From positions 186,001 through 250,000 of the forward strand of contig NZ_JAUCGQ010000003.1 in NCBI RefSeq assembly GCF_030362835.1: a stretch of 64,000 nucleotides of DNA. Direction: 5' to 3'. The DNA comes from Cellulomonas alba (GTDB lineage Bacteria; Actinomycetota; Actinomycetes; Actinomycetales; Cellulomonadaceae). The position numbers were made by a program, and so were the translations under genes. This document shows, one piece after another, positions 8,497 to 17,891 of this stretch. Numbering within the stretch: position 1 is the stretch's first letter; every line of letters begins with the position of its first letter. The notes under the pieces were generated by a model. It was not told the DNA's origin, did not search any database, and saw only the letters and a list, made by a program, of their open reading frames with translations.

Positions 8497-8512
8497 GCGC
8501 CTGCTTCAGTGT
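8495..8512. promoter_or_regulatory. Operator O2: second AAGC-N4-GCTT site
   Basis: The same AAGC-N4-GCTT core (8495-8506), touching the -35 element, with an identical right flank (GCTTCAGTGT occurs in both sites, at 8463 and 8503). The outer arms are less symmetrical than in O1. Spacing to O1 is 40 bp, about four helical turns. Confidence 0.5.
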
Positions 8513-8533
8513 CGCGGCGGTGCGGCAGCGGCA

Positions 8534-9370
8534 TCAGGCCGGCGCGACCGGCGCGAACGGCACGATCTCCTGCACGCCCCCGCCGATCACCAGGCAGGAG
8601 CTCTCCGGCACCTCGAGCCACGCGCCCTTGAGGTCGCCGAGCGGCTCCGAGACCACGACCCGCGTGTCGTCCGTGAGGCCGTGCAGCACCGGGTTGTCCG
8701 GGTACTGCTCGCGCAGCACCGCCACGTCCTGGTTGTGGAACAGCGAACGCGAGCGCCCCTCCGACGAGTACCGGATGGCCCACACCCGGTCGCCGTCGGT
8801 CACCGCGACCGTGCCCTGCATCGGGAACGGCACTCCACGGCGCCGCGCCACGTCCTCGACCACGCCGATGGCCTCGGCCACCGCGCGCGGCGGGTCGTCG
8901 GTCAGCCCGAACGTGAGGGCGAGGTGGAAGAGCGTCTCGGAGTCGGTGCTGCCCTCGATGGTCGGGAAGAGCTCGGGCGCGACGGCGACCTGCAGGTCCC
9001 GCTTCAGTGCGGCGAAGCCTCCGATGCCCCCGTTGTGCATGAACAGCCACCGGTCGTGGCGGAACGGGTGGCAGTTGGTCTGCTGGACGGCGGTGCCGCT
9101 CGTGGCCCGGACGTGCGCGAAGACGGTGCCCGACCTGACGTGCTGCGCGATCTCGCGCAGGTTGGCGTCGCTCCACGCCGGCTCGATGCTGCGGAACAGG
9201 CCCGGCGTCGGCGAGTGCTCGTCGTACCAGCCGACGCCGAAGCCGTCGCCGTTGGTGGGCTCGGCGCCGAGCCGGCTGTGCCGGCTCTGCATCACGAGCG
9301 AGTTCGCGGGCTTGTAGAGGAGCTCGTCGAGCGTCACCGGCGACCCGGTGTAGGCGATCCAGCGGCACAT
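8534..9370 (-). CDS. Class II glutamine amidotransferase (YafJ/EgtC-like)
   Basis: A 278-residue N-terminal-nucleophile amidohydrolase. The chain begins MCRWIAY, so Cys2 becomes the N-terminal nucleophile. GDGFGVGWYD, FAHVRATSG and the glutamine-binding NCHPF and FMHNGGIGGF segments are the class II glutaminase signatures. It has no synthase domain, like YafJ and the ergothioneine enzyme EgtC, but no other egt genes are nearby, so an ergothioneine role is not supported. ATG at 9370 follows a GGAGG ribosome site. Confidence 0.88.
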   Translation of the reverse strand: MCRWIAYTGSPVTLDELLYKPANSLVMQSRHSRLGAEPTNGDGFGVGWYDEHSPTPGLFRSIEPAWSDANLREIAQHVRSGTVFAHVRATSGTAVQQTNCHPFRHDRWLFMHNGGIGGFAALKRDLQVAVAPELFPTIEGSTDSETLFHLALTFGLTDDPPRAVAEAIGVVEDVARRRGVPFPMQGTVAVTDGDRVWAIRYSSEGRSRSLFHNQDVAVLREQYPDNPVLHGLTDDTRVVVSEPLGDLKGAWLEVPESSCLVIGGGVQEIVPFAPVAPA

Positions 9371-9420
9371 GTCCCGGCCTCCGCGCCGTGGCCCGCCGTC
9401 GACGGGCCGTCGGGCCCTAC

Positions 9421-9620
9421 CTTGCTCGCCGTGGACGCGCCGGGCCACCCGAGCCGCGCGCCGTGCTGCGACCCGCCGGCGGGGACGACTTCGCGGTCGT
9501 GCTCGTCACCGACGGTCTGCTCGAGCGGCGCTGCTCCAGCAGTTCGACTCGCCCGAACGTGGGGACGACGTCGCTCTGCTGGCGATCCGGCGCACCGATC
9601 CCGGGGTCGCGGCGGGCTGA
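9421..9620 (+). pseudogene. Remnant of a SpoIIE/PP2C-type phosphatase C-terminus
   Basis: Three short pieces in three successive frames spell the end of a PP2C/SpoIIE phosphatase: GHPS (about 9443-9454), then AVLRPAGGDDFAVVLVTDGLLE (about 9454-9525), then LLQQFDSPERGDDVALLAIR ending at TGA 9618-9620. The order matches the family's GHPPPLLLRP, LYTDGLVE and DDVALLLVR blocks. No start codon or upstream domain remains; the amidotransferase gene abuts it. Two frameshifts and loss of the N-terminal part mark it as decayed. Confidence 0.55.
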
Positions 9621-9763
9621 GGCGCGTCTCGTGCTCCGGCCGTCGAGCCGCGCGAGGCCGGGGTCGTCATCCCTGGCGCTGACCCGCGCCGCCGGAGATC
9701 CGACCGTCGGCGGACCCGGGAGCGACCCGGGCCCGATGCGCGAGTCGCTCCACGCCGCCGAGC
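9621..9763. other. Non-coding stretch before the VanY-like gene
   Basis: Together with the phosphatase remnant this fills the 393-bp gap between 9370 and 9764. I see no further coding signal, no clear promoter pair and no strong hairpin in it. Confidence 0.4.
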
Positions 9764-10480
9764 ATGACGAACGTGGAGACCACTGCCGCCCCGACCCCCC
9801 GCCCGAAGCGAGCGCGCGCACCGCGACCGCTGCACCTCCGCCCCCGCCCGCGACGCCGCCCGCACGCCCGCGGGACCCGCACCGCGACCGCCCTCGTCGC
9901 GCTCGCCGTCACCGGCGCGCTCCTCGCGGGGTGCACGGCCGACGTGGCGCCCGACGCGCTCGGTCCGTCGCCCGCAGCGCTCCCCGTCCACGCGAGCGGC
10001 TCGGCGAAGGCGCCCCGGACGACGCCGCACTCACCGCCGACCTCGCCCACGACGACGCACACGACGCCGCACGACGCATCGCGCACGAAGGGTCTCGACC
10101 CGGAGCTGCGACGCCGGTTCGACGTCGCGCGCTCCGCGGCCGCGAAGCACGGCCTGAGCCTCACGATCACGTCGGGCCGCCGCACGGTCGCGCAGCAGGA
10201 GGCGCTCATCAAGGACGCCGTCGAGCAGCACGGCAGCGTCACCGAGGCACACAAGTACGTGCTCCCACCCGAGCGCTCGGCGCACGTCGCCGGCACGGCG
10301 ATCGACGTCGGCGGCCAGAAGGCCGCGGCGTGGCTGGCCGACCACGAGACGGCGTTCGGACTATGCCGCACGTACGCGAACGAGTGGTGGCACTTCGAGC
10401 TCGTCGGTGCCGTCGGAGAGACGTGCCCGGCCATGCACCCGGACTCGTCGGGCGGGTGGGACGGAGTCGACGCGGGCTGA
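9764..10480 (+). CDS. VanY-like D-Ala-D-Ala carboxypeptidase lipoprotein (M15)
   Basis: A 238-residue M15 family peptidase that trims the stem peptide of peptidoglycan. An unusually long basic N-terminus (about 35 residues rich in Arg, Pro and His) precedes a hydrophobic stretch and a lipobox (LLAGC, Cys about residue 57), so it is a membrane-anchored lipoprotein. A Ser/Thr/Pro/His-rich linker leads to the catalytic domain: SAHVAGTAIDVG supplies the zinc ligands His174 and Asp181, and EWWHFEL supplies His210. ATG at 9764 has no obvious ribosome site; starting later would remove only basic residues. Confidence 0.85.
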   Translation: MTNVETTAAPTPRPKRARAPRPLHLRPRPRRRPHARGTRTATALVALAVTGALLAGCTADVAPDALGPSPAALPVHASGSAKAPRTTPHSPPTSPTTTHTTPHDASRTKGLDPELRRRFDVARSAAAKHGLSLTITSGRRTVAQQEALIKDAVEQHGSVTEAHKYVLPPERSAHVAGTAIDVGGQKAAAWLADHETAFGLCRTYANEWWHFELVGAVGETCPAMHPDSSGGWDGVDAG

Positions 10481-10576
10481 CCGCCCTCGACGGACGTCGA
10501 CGGGTCGTCCTCGCTCAGGTGCCCGTGCGCCCGCGGCGCGGCGCCACGCCGGTCGGAGCCACCCGCGCGCTCCTCG

Positions 10577-13500
10577 TCAGTCGGTGTCGCGACGCGTCCG
10601 CCGCACGCGCGCTGCCCAGGCCACCGCGGCCACGCCCAGAGCCAGCGCCAGCGCGGCGACCCCCACCGCGGAGGCCGCGTCCGTCCCGGTGGCGCCGAGC
10701 ACACCGTCCTGCGGTGGCGGCGCGCCGCCACCGGTGTCGGTGGGCGTCGGCGTCGGCGGCGTCGTCGGGGTGGGCGTGGGCGGTGGAACCGGGTCGGCGC
10801 GGTTCGTCACGGTGCACGCGACGTCGGCGTTCTCACCGATCGTCACGACGTCGCCGCTCACCGTCGCGCCGGTGCAGGTCCACCCCAGGGACGAGTACCC
10901 GGCGGGGCCCGTCTCGGCCAACGTGTAGTCGCCCGGGACGACGACGGCGTCGGTGACCGCTGGCGCGCCCGTCGCGCCCGACAGGCGCTGCGGGCCGTCC
11001 GCAGTGAGCGTCCAGTCCGTGGCCGCCGCGGTGCCGCCCTCGACCTCCTTGGTCAGCGTGAGGCTCGAGCCGATCCACCGGTTGGTCGCGGTGCACGTCA
11101 CTTCGTCGCCGGCGGCGAGCACGACACTGGCTCCCGTCACGGCGTGGGAGCCGCAGTCCCACCCGACGAGCTCGTAGCCGAGCCGCGCGACGTCGTTGCC
11201 GGGCACCTCGGAGAGCGCGAACGTCGCCGGCGTCACCACGCGCGTCGCCTGCGCGGAGCCGCTGACGCCGCCGAAGCTCTCGGCGCCCGAGCTCGCGACG
11301 AGAGTCCAGTCACCGGCCGAGGCAGGGCCACCGTCGACGGTCTTGACGAGCGTCAGCTGTGCGTCGGCGAACCGGTTGAGCACGGTGCACGTCACGTCTT
11401 CACCGAGCTCGAGGTCGACCGTGTCGGCGGCCAGCGGAAGCGTCGCGCCGAGCCCGTCGACGCACGTCCAGCCCACGCGCGTGTAGTGCGGCAGGCCGAT
11501 CTCCAGCAGGTCGTACTCGCCGGCGCGCAGCGGCACGTCCGTGACCTGCGGGGTGCCGGTGGTGCCGGCGGCCAGGTCGGTGTCGCCGATCGCCAGCAGG
11601 GTGAACGCCGTGGGCTGCGCGACGCCGCCGCCGTGGTTGTCGACCTCCTTCACGAGCGTGAGGCGCGGGGCGACCGCGGTGTTCGTGATCGTGCACACGA
11701 CGTCGGCGGTGAAGTCCGTGCCGTCCGGCGCCGTCGCCGGGATCGTCAGGTCGCCGGTGCCCGAGACGGGGAGCTCGGCGCCGCCGGACAGGCACACCCA
11801 CGGGCCCGCGGAGTACCCGGCGGTCGTGCCCGGTGTCTCGCTCAGCGCGTACGAGCCCGGGTCGACGGGAGCCAGCGTCACGGCGGCGCTCCCGGACGCG
11901 CCCTCGACGTCGACGGGACCGTCGGCGGCGAGCGTCCACGCGGAGACCGGCAGCGTCCCGCCACCCGAGTTGTCGACGACCTTCAGCAGCGACAGGTGCG
12001 GCTGGGTCGCGGTGTTGACGACGGTGCACACCACGTCGGCGCCGTCTCCGACCGTCACCGTCGCGCCGGTGAGCGGCGCTCCCCCGCAGTCGAACGCGCT
12101 CGGCGCGTAGCCGGCCACCGTCGACTCGGAGAGGACGTAGTCGCCGACCGGCACGGGCACGCGCGTGACGTCGGCCGTCCCGGACCGACCCGTCACGGTC
12201 ACGTCACCCGTTGCGGTGAGCGTCCAGCTCTGCGGTGGCGTCGCCGAGCCCGCGACCCGCTTGGTCAGCGTGAGGAAGCCGCCGTGCCACGTGTTCGTCA
12301 CGGTGCAGACGACGTCGGTGGTCGGCGGGATCGTCACCTGGTCGTTCGTCGCCGTCGCGCCGGTGCACGTCCAGTCCCCGGCGGTGTAGCCCGGCACCGG
12401 GACCTCCCCCAGCGCCCACGTGGTGCCGGCGTCGACCGCCTGCGCCGTCACGGCGTCCGACCCGGCCGTCCCCGCGATGATGATCCCGTTGACTGCATCG
12501 ACCGCGCGCAGCGAGAAGTCCGTCGGCAGGGCCGTGCCACCGCCGGCGTTGTCGACGACCTTGAGCAGCGTCAGGCTGCCGCCCTGGATCGTGTTGGTGA
12601 TCGTGCACGTGATGTCGGCGCCCGCGGTCACCTGCACCGTGCTCGGACCGGTCGCCCCCGACGTGCAGCTCCACGGCGACGCGGTGTAGTTCTGCGGGCC
12701 CTGCTCGCTGAGCGTGTACGAGCCCACGGGCACCGGGACGCCCGTCACGGCCGGTTGACCGGTCCGTCCGGAGAACGTGGCCGGGCCCGAGGCCGTGAGC
12801 GTCCACGCGATCGGCAGCAGCGAGCCGCCGGCGACCTCCTTGACCAGCGTCAGGGTGCCGCCCACGAACGTGTTCGTGATCGTGCACGTCGGGTCGCCGT
12901 CCGCGTCGGACAGCGTGAGCGTGCTGCCGCTGACCGTGCCGGCGCTGCAGGTCCACGCGCTCGCCGTGTACCCGACGACGCCCGGGCCCGGGGTCTCGGC
13001 GAGGGTGTAGGTGCCCGACGGCACGGGGACCCCCGTGACGGCGTCGCTGCCCGAGACGCCCGACACGCTCGAGCCGCCGCCGCTCGCGGACAGCGTGAAG
13101 TCGGCGGTCGTCGCAGGGCCGCCGTCGACCACCTTGCGCAGGGTCAGCAGGTGCGGCGACGCGACCGCACGGGTGTTCGTGATGGTGCACGTGACGTCCT
13201 GGCCCAGCGTCAGGGCGACCGTCGTGCTCGACGTCTGCGTGCCGCCCACGCAGACCCACGGCCCGGCGTCGTAGCCCGACGGCCCGTTCGCCTCCGACAG
13301 CGTGTACTGGCCGATCGGCACCGTGCCGGAGACGCCGGTCGGGCCGTGCAGCGTCGTCGGCCCCTGTGCCTGCAGGTTCCACGACGACGGGTTCGCCGGG
13401 CCGCCCTCGACGACCTTGCGGAGCGTGAGCCGGGGCTTGACCGCGTCGTTCCGCACGGTGCACGTGAGCTGGCCGTTCGCGGGCACCGTGATGGTGGGCG

Positions 13501-13864
13501 TCGGCGAGGTGAACGTCCCGGCCGCCCCGCAGTCCCAGCTCACGAACTGGTAGCCGGCGACGCCGCCGGACTCGCTGATCGTGTACGAGCCCGCCGGGAT
13601 CGTGCGCGTCTGGAAGCCGTTCAGCCCGTCGCCCGAGAACGTGTACGTCGCGTCCTCCGTGTTGACGGCGTGCATCTGCCACAGCTCACGACGGCCCTCG
13701 CTCGAGCCGGTGTCGAGGTTCTCGATCCGCTTGAACAGCGACAGCTGGCCGGTGACGTTCGGGTCGACCTGCGCCGCGGCGGGCGCCGCCTCGACACCGG
13801 AGAGCACCGCGACCAGCACTCCCACCACCAGGGTGGCCACCGCACCGCGGCGTCGAGACCCCAT
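10577..13864 (-). CDS. Wall-anchored surface protein with ten prealbumin-like (CnaB-type) repeats
   Basis: A 1,095-residue surface protein. A signal peptide (MGSRRRGAVATLVVGVLVAV, cleavage near AAAQ) is followed by ten repeats of about 90-110 residues of the prealbumin-like SpaA/CnaB fold. Each repeat has the same five landmarks: an early Lys (LTLxKxV), a Glu after YTLxE, WxC, and a closing strand with xCTxTN. The Lys, Glu and Asn positions match those that form internal isopeptide bonds in Gram-positive pilins, and the two Cys could form a disulfide. A Pro/Thr stalk, an LxxTG-type sorting signal (LGATG), a hydrophobic helix and a basic tail (RVRRTRRDTD) anchor it. ATG 13864 is chosen because it starts the signal peptide and follows GGGGGTGGGA; TTG/ATG starts further upstream are possible. 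No sortase gene is in the window. Confidence 0.85.
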   Translation of the reverse strand: MGSRRRGAVATLVVGVLVAVLSGVEAAPAAAQVDPNVTGQLSLFKRIENLDTGSSEGRRELWQMHAVNTEDATYTFSGDGLNGFQTRTIPAGSYTISESGGVAGYQFVSWDCGAAGTFTSPTPTITVPANGQLTCTVRNDAVKPRLTLRKVVEGGPANPSSWNLQAQGPTTLHGPTGVSGTVPIGQYTLSEANGPSGYDAGPWVCVGGTQTSSTTVALTLGQDVTCTITNTRAVASPHLLTLRKVVDGGPATTADFTLSASGGGSSVSGVSGSDAVTGVPVPSGTYTLAETPGPGVVGYTASAWTCSAGTVSGSTLTLSDADGDPTCTITNTFVGGTLTLVKEVAGGSLLPIAWTLTASGPATFSGRTGQPAVTGVPVPVGSYTLSEQGPQNYTASPWSCTSGATGPSTVQVTAGADITCTITNTIQGGSLTLLKVVDNAGGGTALPTDFSLRAVDAVNGIIIAGTAGSDAVTAQAVDAGTTWALGEVPVPGYTAGDWTCTGATATNDQVTIPPTTDVVCTVTNTWHGGFLTLTKRVAGSATPPQSWTLTATGDVTVTGRSGTADVTRVPVPVGDYVLSESTVAGYAPSAFDCGGAPLTGATVTVGDGADVVCTVVNTATQPHLSLLKVVDNSGGGTLPVSAWTLAADGPVDVEGASGSAAVTLAPVDPGSYALSETPGTTAGYSAGPWVCLSGGAELPVSGTGDLTIPATAPDGTDFTADVVCTITNTAVAPRLTLVKEVDNHGGGVAQPTAFTLLAIGDTDLAAGTTGTPQVTDVPLRAGEYDLLEIGLPHYTRVGWTCVDGLGATLPLAADTVDLELGEDVTCTVLNRFADAQLTLVKTVDGGPASAGDWTLVASSGAESFGGVSGSAQATRVVTPATFALSEVPGNDVARLGYELVGWDCGSHAVTGASVVLAAGDEVTCTATNRWIGSSLTLTKEVEGGTAAATDWTLTADGPQRLSGATGAPAVTDAVVVPGDYTLAETGPAGYSSLGWTCTGATVSGDVVTIGENADVACTVTNRADPVPPPTPTPTTPPTPTPTDTGGGAPPPQDGVLGATGTDAASAVGVAALALALGVAAVAWAARVRRTRRDTD

Positions 13865-14034
13865 TCCCACCCCCGGCCGTACCCGGGCCCGCGACGCGAC
13901 GCCGGATCCCGACATTCCAGACGGATCGGTTCGCCTGCGCAACCGCCCGCGCCGAGATGCGTCCCCGACGCGGCCTGCTCACGATGGAGGGACGGCCCCG
14001 ACGGCCGCGTCCCCTACCCCTCCAGGAGGACCCC
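13865..14034. other. Divergent promoter region
   Basis: A 170-bp region between the outward-facing surface-protein gene and the small Rho_N-like gene. It must hold both promoters, but I cannot point to convincing -35/-10 pairs. A good AGGAGG ribosome site sits at its right end. Confidence 0.4.
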
Positions 14035-14304
14035 ATGCCCGGACGTTCACCCGGACCCAGCGTCAAGGACAAGAAGCTCTACGAGGAGCTCCGCGACGAG
14101 GGCAACAGCAAGGAGAAGTCGGCGCGCATCGCCAACGCCGCCGCTCAGCGCGGCCGGAGCGCCGTCGGCGCCAAGGGCGGCAAGTCGGGGTCGTACAGCG
14201 ACTGGAAGGTCACCGACCTGCGGCGCCGCGCGGCGGAGCTCGGGATCAGCGGGCGGTCGTCGATGTCGAAGGCCCAGCTGGTCGACGCACTGCGGAACCA
14301 CTGA
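14035..14304 (+). CDS. Small basic protein with Rho-N/SAP-like C-terminus
   Basis: An 89-residue protein. The N-terminal half (SVKDKKLYEELRDEGNSKEKSARIANAAA) is a charged helix of the kind found in DUF7218-type proteins. The C-terminal half (DLRRRAAELGISGRSSMSKAQLVDALRNH) is a helix-extended-helix of the Rho N-terminal/SAP type, which often binds nucleic acid. ATG at 14035 follows CAGGAGG. Function unknown; nucleic-acid binding is inferred from the fold. Confidence 0.8.
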   Translation: MPGRSPGPSVKDKKLYEELRDEGNSKEKSARIANAAAQRGRSAVGAKGGKSGSYSDWKVTDLRRRAAELGISGRSSMSKAQLVDALRNH

Positions 14305-14375
14305 CGCGACGCGCCGGGGCACGCGGCGGGTCAGCGGGGAGCGGCTCCACGACCGCTGCACGCGAGGATCGAGGC

Positions 14376-14663
14376 CTACGAGCGTTCGGTCCGCGCGCGC
14401 CACGCGACCAGCGCCTCCGCGAGGGCCGAGTCGGCGCCGAGGTCCGCAGGGAGCCCGAAGTGGTCGCCGCGCTCTCTCGCGATCCAGTCCCGCAAGAACG
14501 CGCTGTCGGCGCCAGCCCGAAGATGGGCCGTCAGAGGGCCGATCATGCAGTCGTACTCGTCCGCCGCGTTCGGCTCGTCCGAGACACCGATGGCATCCCA
14601 CTCCATCAGCAGGTCCCGGATCTGCGCGGCAGCGTGCTTCGGTTCCCGTCGCCCCACGGGCAC
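14376..14663 (-). CDS. Small conserved acidic protein (DUF1871-like)
   Basis: About 95 residues. IRDLLMEWDAIGVSDEPNAADEYDCMIGPL is characteristic of small DUF1871-like proteins, and the rest (FLRDWIARERGDHFGLPADL) keeps the same style. No function is known. The start is uncertain: GTG at 14663 or 14657 is reasonable, 32-38 bp after the ligase stop, giving a likely operon. No strong ribosome site is visible. Confidence 0.6.
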   Translation of the reverse strand: MPVGRREPKHAAAQIRDLLMEWDAIGVSDEPNAADEYDCMIGPLTAHLRAGADSAFLRDWIARERGDHFGLPADLGADSALAEALVAWRARTERS

Positions 14664-14695
14664 ATCGTCTCGCGACCGCCGTGCGAGTGGACCAA

Positions 14696-16222
14696 CTAGG
14701 CCGGCGAAGCCAGTGCGCGGACCGTGTCGATCGTGTCGGCCTCGCCCGCGGTCTTGTCGTCGCGGTAGCGCAGTACGCGCGCGAACCGCAGCGCGACCCC
14801 ACCGGGGTACGTGCGGGACCGCTGCACGCCGTCGAACGCGATCTCCACCACCTGCTCGGGCCGGACCGTGACGACCCAGCCGTCGTCGCCCGTGCTCAGC
14901 TCGGTGAACCGCTCGGTCTGCCACGCGAGCATCGCGTCCGTCATGCCCTTGAACGTCTTGCCCAGCATGACGAACGCGCCCGCGGGGTCGCGGGCGCCCA
15001 GGTGGATGTTCGACAGCAGCCCGCGGCGGCGGCCCGAGCCCCACTCGACCGCGAGCACCACGAGGTCGAGCGTGTGCCGTGGTTTGACCTTGATCCAGCC
15101 CGCGCCACGACGACCCGCCTCGTACGGAGCGCGCGCCGCCTTGATGACGACGCCCTCCTGCCCCGCGGCGACGGCGGACGCGAAGTAGGTGCGCGCCTCG
15201 GCGGTGTGCGCGGTCGAGACCCGGTCGACCACCGAGCCCGCCGCGACGGCGTCGAGCGCGGCCAGGCGCGTGGTGAGCGGCTCGTCGAGCAGGTCGACGC
15301 CGTCGGAGTGCAGGCAGTCGAAGAAGAACGGCGTCAGCGTCGCGGCGGCCGCGACGTCGGCGTCGTGCGACGCGGTGCGCGAGGCCGTGTCCTGAAACGG
15401 CACAGGGCGCCCGTCGGCGCCGACGACCAGCGCCTCGCCGTCGAGCACGAGGTCTCCGCCGGGCATCGCGCGCACGTGCTCGACGATCTCGGGCACACGC
15501 GGCGTGATGTCGTCGAGACTGCGGGTGTAGACGCTGATCGCGTCGCCGCGTCGGTGCACCTGGATGCGGATGCCGTCGAGCTTCGCGTCGACCACCACGG
15601 GGCCTTCGCCGAGCGTCGCCATCGCGGCGTCGACGTCGGGCGCGGACTGCGCGAGCATCGGCCGGACGGGTCGGCCGACCGTGAGCCGGAACTCCGCGAG
15701 CGCCGCCGCCGGGTCGTCGGCCGTCAACGCCGCGACCGCCACGGCCTCGGTCTCCCCCGCGAGCATCGCCGCGCGGCGCACGGCGTCGGCCGGCACCCCG
15801 ACCGCCTCGGCCACGGCCTCGAGCAGCAGCGCGTCGAGCGCACCCTGGCGGAGCTCGCCCGTGACGAGTCCGCGCAGCAACCGCTGCTCGTCGGGCGTCG
15901 CCGCCGCGAACAGCGCAGACGCCGCTGCGGCGCGGGCCGTCGCCGAACCCGGTCCGGACAGCGCCGCGATCCGCTCGAACTCGGCGTCGACGCCGAGCAC
16001 GGTCAGCGTCGGCTCGTCGGCGGGGTCGGGCAGCGCCGACACGGACCGCCAGCCCAGCCCGGTGCGGCGCTGCCGCAGCTCTCCGCCGAGGTAGCGCGCG
16101 ACGACCGGGACGTCGGCGGGCTCCGCCGCGCGCAGGACCTCGACGAGCAGCGCGCGCTTGGCCAGGCGCGAGCGCGTCGCTGCGACGGCGCGGGACGCGG
16201 CGGCGACGTCAGCCAGGAGCAT
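14696..16222 (-). CDS. ligB: ATP-dependent DNA ligase
   Basis: A 508-residue ATP-dependent DNA ligase, about the length of mycobacterial LigB. The N-terminal DNA-binding domain (about 1-200) is followed by motif [14 protein letters not shown], with the adenylated Lys214, then LVLDGEALV (motif III), [15 protein letters not shown] (motif IV) and GWIKVKP (motif V). The OB domain ends with [16 protein letters not shown]. It seals nicks as an accessory to the NAD-dependent LigA. ATG at 16222 is preceded by GGGGAGG with 9-nt spacing. It is divergent from sthA. Confidence 0.92.
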   Translation of the reverse strand: MLLADVAAASRAVAATRSRLAKRALLVEVLRAAEPADVPVVARYLGGELRQRRTGLGWRSVSALPDPADEPTLTVLGVDAEFERIAALSGPGSATARAAAASALFAAATPDEQRLLRGLVTGELRQGALDALLLEAVAEAVGVPADAVRRAAMLAGETEAVAVAALTADDPAAALAEFRLTVGRPVRPMLAQSAPDVDAAMATLGEGPVVVDAKLDGIRIQVHRRGDAISVYTRSLDDITPRVPEIVEHVRAMPGGDLVLDGEALVVGADGRPVPFQDTASRTASHDADVAAAATLTPFFFDCLHSDGVDLLDEPLTTRLAALDAVAAGSVVDRVSTAHTAEARTYFASAVAAGQEGVVIKAARAPYEAGRRGAGWIKVKPRHTLDLVVLAVEWGSGRRRGLLSNIHLGARDPAGAFVMLGKTFKGMTDAMLAWQTERFTELSTGDDGWVVTVRPEQVVEIAFDGVQRSRTYPGGVALRFARVLRYRDDKTAGEADTIDTVRALASPA

Positions 16223-16315
16223 GACCGGCATCCTCCCCTGCGCCACTGACACGCGCCCGGCGGTCCGGGTCCTCCTCGGGTGTCGCGCCGGGGCGCGGAA
16301 CGTCACACTGCGACC

Positions 16316-17836
16316 ATGGCCACCGAGCCCGCACCCGAGGCCGCCGTCGAGCCCGCCGAGCCCGCCGACGCTTCCGCGCCCGGCACGTCTGCCGCCGAGC
16401 GCCCCACGGCCGGGCCCGCCGACGACGCCCGCTACGACTACGACCTCGTCGTCATCGGCTCCGGCCCGGGCGGGCAGAAGGCGGCGATCGGTGCCGCGAA
16501 GCTCGGCCACCGCGTCGCGGTCGTCGAGCGCCGCCACATGATGGGCGGCGTCTCGGTGAACACGGGCACCATCCCGTCGAAGACGCTGCGCGAGGCCGTG
16601 CTGTACCTCACCGGGATGGCGCAGCGCGACATGTACGGCGCGAGCTACCGCGTGAAGAGCGACATCACGATCGAGGACCTGTTCGCGCGCACGCAGCACG
16701 TCATCGGCCGCGAGATCGAGGTGGTCCGTGCGCAGCTGCTCCGCAACCACGTCGACATCCTCCCCGGCACGGGCGCGTTCGTGGACCCGCACACGGTGGC
16801 CGTCGTGGACGAGGACGGCGTCCACCGCAGCCAGGTGAGCGCGCGGTTCGTGGTGATCGCCACCGGCAGCCGCCCGCACCGGCCCGACACCGTGCAGTTC
16901 GACGACCGCTCGATCGTCGACTCGGACGGCGTGCTCGCGCTCGAGCGGATCCCGACCACGATGGTGGTCGTCGGCGCCGGGATCATCGGCATCGAGTACG
17001 CGTCGATGTTCGCAGCCCTCGGCACGCGCGTGACGATCATCGACAAGCGGCCGAACATCCTCGAGATGTGCGACCCCGAGGTGGTCGAGTCCCTCAAGTT
17101 CCACCTGCGCGACCTGTCGGTGTCGTTCCGGCTCGGCGAGGAGGTCGCGGGCGTGGACACGAACGGCCGCGGCACGGTGACGCGCCTGGTCTCCGGGAAG
17201 CGGATCGCCGCCGACACCGTCATGTACTCCGCGGGCCGGCAGGGCAACACGGAGACGCTCGGGCTCGAGAACGCCGGGCTCGAGGCCGACCGGCGCGGGC
17301 GCATCGTCGTCGACGCCGAGTACCGCACGTCCCAGCCGCACGTCTTCGCGGTCGGCGACGTGATCGGCTTCCCCGCGCTCGCCGCAACGAGCATGGACCA
17401 GGGCCGGCTCGCTGCGCTGCACGCGTTCGGGGAGCCCGCGCGCGAGCTCTCCGCCGTGCAGCCGATCGGCATCTACACCATTCCCGAGATCAGCTACTGC
17501 GGCCGCACCGAGGAGGAGCTGACCGCCGACGCCGTGCCGTACGAGGTGGGGATCTCGCGGTACCGCGAGCTCGCACGCGGGCAGATCGTCGGCGACTCCT
17601 ACGGGATGCTCAAGCTGCTCGTGCACACCGAGACGTTCGAGCTCCTGGGCGTGCACATCTTCGGGACCGGCGCGACGGACCTGGTGCACATCGGGCAGGC
17701 GATCATGGCGTGCGGCGGGACGGTCGAGTACCTGGTCGACACCGTGCTGAACTACCCGACGCTGTCCGAGGCGTACAAGGTGGCGGCGCTCGACGCGACG
17801 AACAAGATCCGCCAGGTGGCGCGCTTCGTGGGTTGA
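16316..17836 (+). CDS. sthA: Soluble pyridine nucleotide transhydrogenase (Si-specific)
   Basis: A 506-residue flavoprotein of the dihydrolipoamide-dehydrogenase superfamily that moves hydride between NADPH and NAD+. The FAD site is [22 protein letters not shown], the NAD site [20 protein letters not shown], and the second FAD site [13 protein letters not shown]. The redox-active Cys pair of lipoamide dehydrogenases is replaced ([13 protein letters not shown]), which is the SthA hallmark. A Pro/Ala/Glu-rich N-terminal extension of about 38 residues is unusual. ATG at 16316 has CACACT 6 nt upstream, a possible leaderless start. It converges on dnaE2. Confidence 0.92.
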   Translation: MATEPAPEAAVEPAEPADASAPGTSAAERPTAGPADDARYDYDLVVIGSGPGGQKAAIGAAKLGHRVAVVERRHMMGGVSVNTGTIPSKTLREAVLYLTGMAQRDMYGASYRVKSDITIEDLFARTQHVIGREIEVVRAQLLRNHVDILPGTGAFVDPHTVAVVDEDGVHRSQVSARFVVIATGSRPHRPDTVQFDDRSIVDSDGVLALERIPTTMVVVGAGIIGIEYASMFAALGTRVTIIDKRPNILEMCDPEVVESLKFHLRDLSVSFRLGEEVAGVDTNGRGTVTRLVSGKRIAADTVMYSAGRQGNTETLGLENAGLEADRRGRIVVDAEYRTSQPHVFAVGDVIGFPALAATSMDQGRLAALHAFGEPARELSAVQPIGIYTIPEISYCGRTEEELTADAVPYEVGISRYRELARGQIVGDSYGMLKLLVHTETFELLGVHIFGTGATDLVHIGQAIMACGGTVEYLVDTVLNYPTLSEAYKVAALDATNKIRQVARFVG

Positions 17837-17891
17837 GGCGGCCGCGGGCGGTCAGGCGCGCTCGGCGATGAAGCGCGCGTCCCCCTTTGGC

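Noticed and set aside
10577..13864. Regular repeats that could suggest a CRISPR-like or satellite array
   Set aside because: Units are about 280-330 bp, poorly conserved at DNA level and conserved as protein domains.
11144..16249. A very long open frame (1,701 codons) on the plus strand
   Set aside because: It runs antisense to the surface-protein, small-protein and ligase genes, and its translation is Arg/Ala-rich with no domain. Such frames arise because high-GC codons leave few stops on the other strand.
16316..17836. Loss of the redox Cys pair as evidence of a broken flavoenzyme
   Set aside because: Replacement at this position (TGTIPSK) is the normal state of SthA transhydrogenases.
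17837..17891. A short coding extension downstream of dnaE2
   Set aside because: dnaE2 ends with the usual SRDFQ; the open stretch beyond it has no homology or start signal.
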